From Lawsonella sp012842085 (GTDB lineage Bacteria > Actinomycetota > Actinomycetes > Mycobacteriales > Mycobacteriaceae): a stretch of DNA of 64,000 nt. Each line of letters begins with the position of its first letter. The stretch's first letter is position 1. The position numbers were made by a program, and so were the translations under genes. The stretch is from contig DAINXV010000002.1 in the NCBI GenBank assembly GCA_036749735.1, positions 62,001 through 126,000 of the forward strand. The letters are read 5' to 3'. This document shows, piece after piece, positions 62,782 to 64,000 of this stretch. The notes under the pieces are model-generated. The model worked only from the letters and a program-made list of their open reading frames with translations. It searched no databases and had not been told where the DNA came from.

Positions 62782-63603
62782 ATGTCGGCAAGCGAAAAAG
62801 TTGTTGATGCTCAGGACGTACTGCTGTACCGCGGTAAAACAACTCTAGTAGGTCCACTTTCGTGGACAGTTGAACGTGGTCAGCAATGGATCATCTTTGG
62901 CCCCAATGGTGCTGGAAAAACCTCCTTACTCTCCTTGCTGTGCGCAGAATACTATCCTTCGCGCGGCACATTGGAGGTGCTAGGGGAGCGTTTTGGGAAG
63001 ACTGACATCACGGAACTACGAACCCGAATCGGGGTATCGTCCAACTCCCTCGCGCGGCGCATACCGGGCGGAGAAAAAGCCATTGATGTGGTTCTTTCTG
63101 CAGGTTATGCCAATATCGGGCGCTGGAAAGAAGACTATGAGCAACTCGACTTTGACCGTGCCCACACTCTTTTAGAGGACTTCTCAGTTATCCACCTCAA
63201 AGATCGTGAGTTCGGGCGTTTGAGCGAAGGGGAGCGCAAGCGAGTATTAATTGCCCGCGCTTTAATGACAGACCCGGAACTGCTTTTATTGGATGAACCG
63301 ACCGCTGGCCTGGACCTGGGTGGCCGCGAAGATTTGGTGGCCATGCTGGAACAACTGGCTCATGACCCCTACGCCCCCGGCATCATTATGGTGACCCACC
63401 ATGTGGAAGAAATACCGCGCGGATTTAGCCACGGCATGATCCTGCGGGAGGGGCGCATTGTTAAACAGGGTCCCATTAACTCTGTCATCAACTCTGAGAC
63501 GATGACGGAGGCTTTCCGTCAACCCATAGTTGTGGAACAGACGGAAGGGCGCTTCTTCGCACACCGTGACTACAACCCAGGACGACACATTGTCGAATAC
63601 TAG
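62782..63603 (+). CDS. ABC transporter ATP-binding protein (ModF/iron-type, stand-alone)
   Basis: 273 residues from ATG 62782, with AGGGAAGG just upstream; GTG 62719 would add 21 poorly conserved residues. Walker A FGPNGAGKTS, a signature LSEGERKRVLIARAL (Glu replaces the second Gly of LSGGQ), Walker B LLLLDEPTAGLD and the switch His in VTHHVEEI. No permease or binding-protein gene is adjacent, so its partner is unknown; similar stand-alone ATPases occur across corynebacteria. It overlaps the next gene by about 38 bases if GTG 63566 is used. Confidence 0.88.
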   Translation: MSASEKVVDAQDVLLYRGKTTLVGPLSWTVERGQQWIIFGPNGAGKTSLLSLLCAEYYPSRGTLEVLGERFGKTDITELRTRIGVSSNSLARRIPGGEKAIDVVLSAGYANIGRWKEDYEQLDFDRAHTLLEDFSVIHLKDREFGRLSEGERKRVLIARALMTDPELLLLDEPTAGLDLGGREDLVAMLEQLAHDPYAPGIIMVTHHVEEIPRGFSHGMILREGRIVKQGPINSVINSETMTEAFRQPIVVEQTEGRFFAHRDYNPGRHIVEY

Positions 63604-64000
63604 AAGTGACGCCACGGACTTCCCACACTTGCTTTATTGGCGGTTTACACAGTATCGCAACATTTGGATATTCCAGTTGGATGATCCCCCCTTCAACAGT
63701 TTGCGACTGCGACACTGGGAAGAGTTGAAAGGCCTGCTGGGGCAGTTACAGACTGCACTGGAAAGTTCCGACACTATTGCCGGGCTGGTCATTGTGGGAA
63801 GCAAAAAAATGTTTTCGGTGGGGACGGAAGACAGCAGTATCGACGGCAACAGCGCGCTCAGGGCTGCGCTCGACCACGTTCGCAAAGACACCTACACGTT
63901 GCTCAGCCGCTGTGCGGCACAGATCCCAGTAGTGGCTGCACTTAGTGGCTACGTAAAAGGCGATGCATGGGAGTTAGCCACCCGCTGTACCTATCGCGTA
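63566..64000 (+). CDS. Enoyl-CoA hydratase/isomerase (crotonase)-like protein, cut by window end
   Basis: The reading frame from GTG 63566 (or TTG 63590) runs to the window edge, giving 145 residues so far. Crotonase-fold landmarks: IWIFQLDDPPFNSL at the start, GLVIVGSKKMFSVGTEDSSI (first oxyanion-hole strand) and PVVAALSGYVKGDAWELATRCTYRV, which aligns with the usual AxxxGxxxGxGxELA helix but lacks the glycine-rich turn. It may be a non-catalytic or altered member. The start overlaps the end of the ABC ATPase gene, suggesting coupled translation. The C-terminus lies outside the window. Confidence 0.75.
   Translation, partial: MTTTQDDTLSNTRSDATDFPHLLYWRFTQYRNIWIFQLDDPPFNSLRLRHWEELKGLLGQLQTALESSDTIAGLVIVGSKKMFSVGTEDSSIDGNSALRAALDHVRKDTYTLLSRCAAQIPVVAALSGYVKGDAWELATRCTYRV

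Noticed and set aside
62558..62857. 99-codon minus-strand frame near the ceramidase/ABC gap
   Set aside because: It overlaps the ABC ATPase start on the opposite strand and its composition looks random; an RNA is more plausible.

Overview
The window is a gene-dense chromosomal segment of moderate GC (mid-50s % by eye) from an actinobacterium of the Mycobacteriales (Corynebacterium/Mycobacterium relatives; a small-genome, host-associated genus such as Lawsonella would fit, but that is a guess). Evidence: fused OdhA/Kgd-type 2-oxoglutarate enzyme, NucS mismatch endonuclease, GlgE maltosyltransferase, DUF2550 protein after atpC, HAMP adenylate cyclase, RmlC/WecA cell-wall genes, and a gene order that from memory follows M. 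tuberculosis Rv1221 to Rv1327c with Corynebacterium-like deletions (no htrA between rseA and tatB, no thrC between hom and thrB, no rpmE between rho and prfA).

Layout. 1-1.4 kb: end of sigE, its anti-sigma factor rseA, and tatB. 1.4-6.7 kb: mrp, a DUF1003 membrane protein, a PRC/MgtE_N/CBS protein, the FMN transferase lipoprotein apbE and the Mg2+ channel corA. 6.8-9.8 kb: rmlC, malic enzyme and an orphan osmoprotectant-binding lipoprotein. 9.8-12.5 kb: metE behind a roughly 285-nt structured leader. 12.5-16.3 kb: kgd/odhA on the minus strand, which carries a one-base frameshift and has lost the transacylase histidine. 16.5-22.5 kb: TetR regulator, M20 peptidase, MFS transporter, DEAD-box helicase and an anchored HNH nuclease. 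22.6-30.3 kb: a tightly coupled four-gene operon of SNF2 helicase, SWIM protein, Mre11-like nuclease and Rad50-like ATPase without a zinc hook. 30.4-32.2 kb: sulfide:quinone-reductase-like flavoprotein, an unlisted 49-residue protein, a strong terminator and tRNA-Arg(CCG). 32.3-37.7 kb: argS-lysA-hom-thrB. 37.7-43.5 kb: rho (with a structured leader and a candidate attenuator), prfA, prmC, tsaC-type gene and wecA. 43.5-51.3 kb: atpI-like gene and the complete ATP synthase operon atpBEFHAGDC. 51.3-60.1 kb: DUF2550 protein, adenylate cyclase, Nudix protein, nucS, thioredoxin-TPR protein, glgB and glgE. 60.2-64 kb: a Tat-exported neutral ceramidase, an ABC ATPase and a truncated crotonase-fold protein.

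Most of the segment is core metabolism and genome maintenance. The parts that stand out are the SNF2-SWIM-Mre11-Rad50 operon, the double lesion in kgd, the structured leaders of metE and rho, the small protein downstream of the SQR-like gene, and the exported ceramidase. No CRISPR array, rRNA, transposase or prophage was seen.
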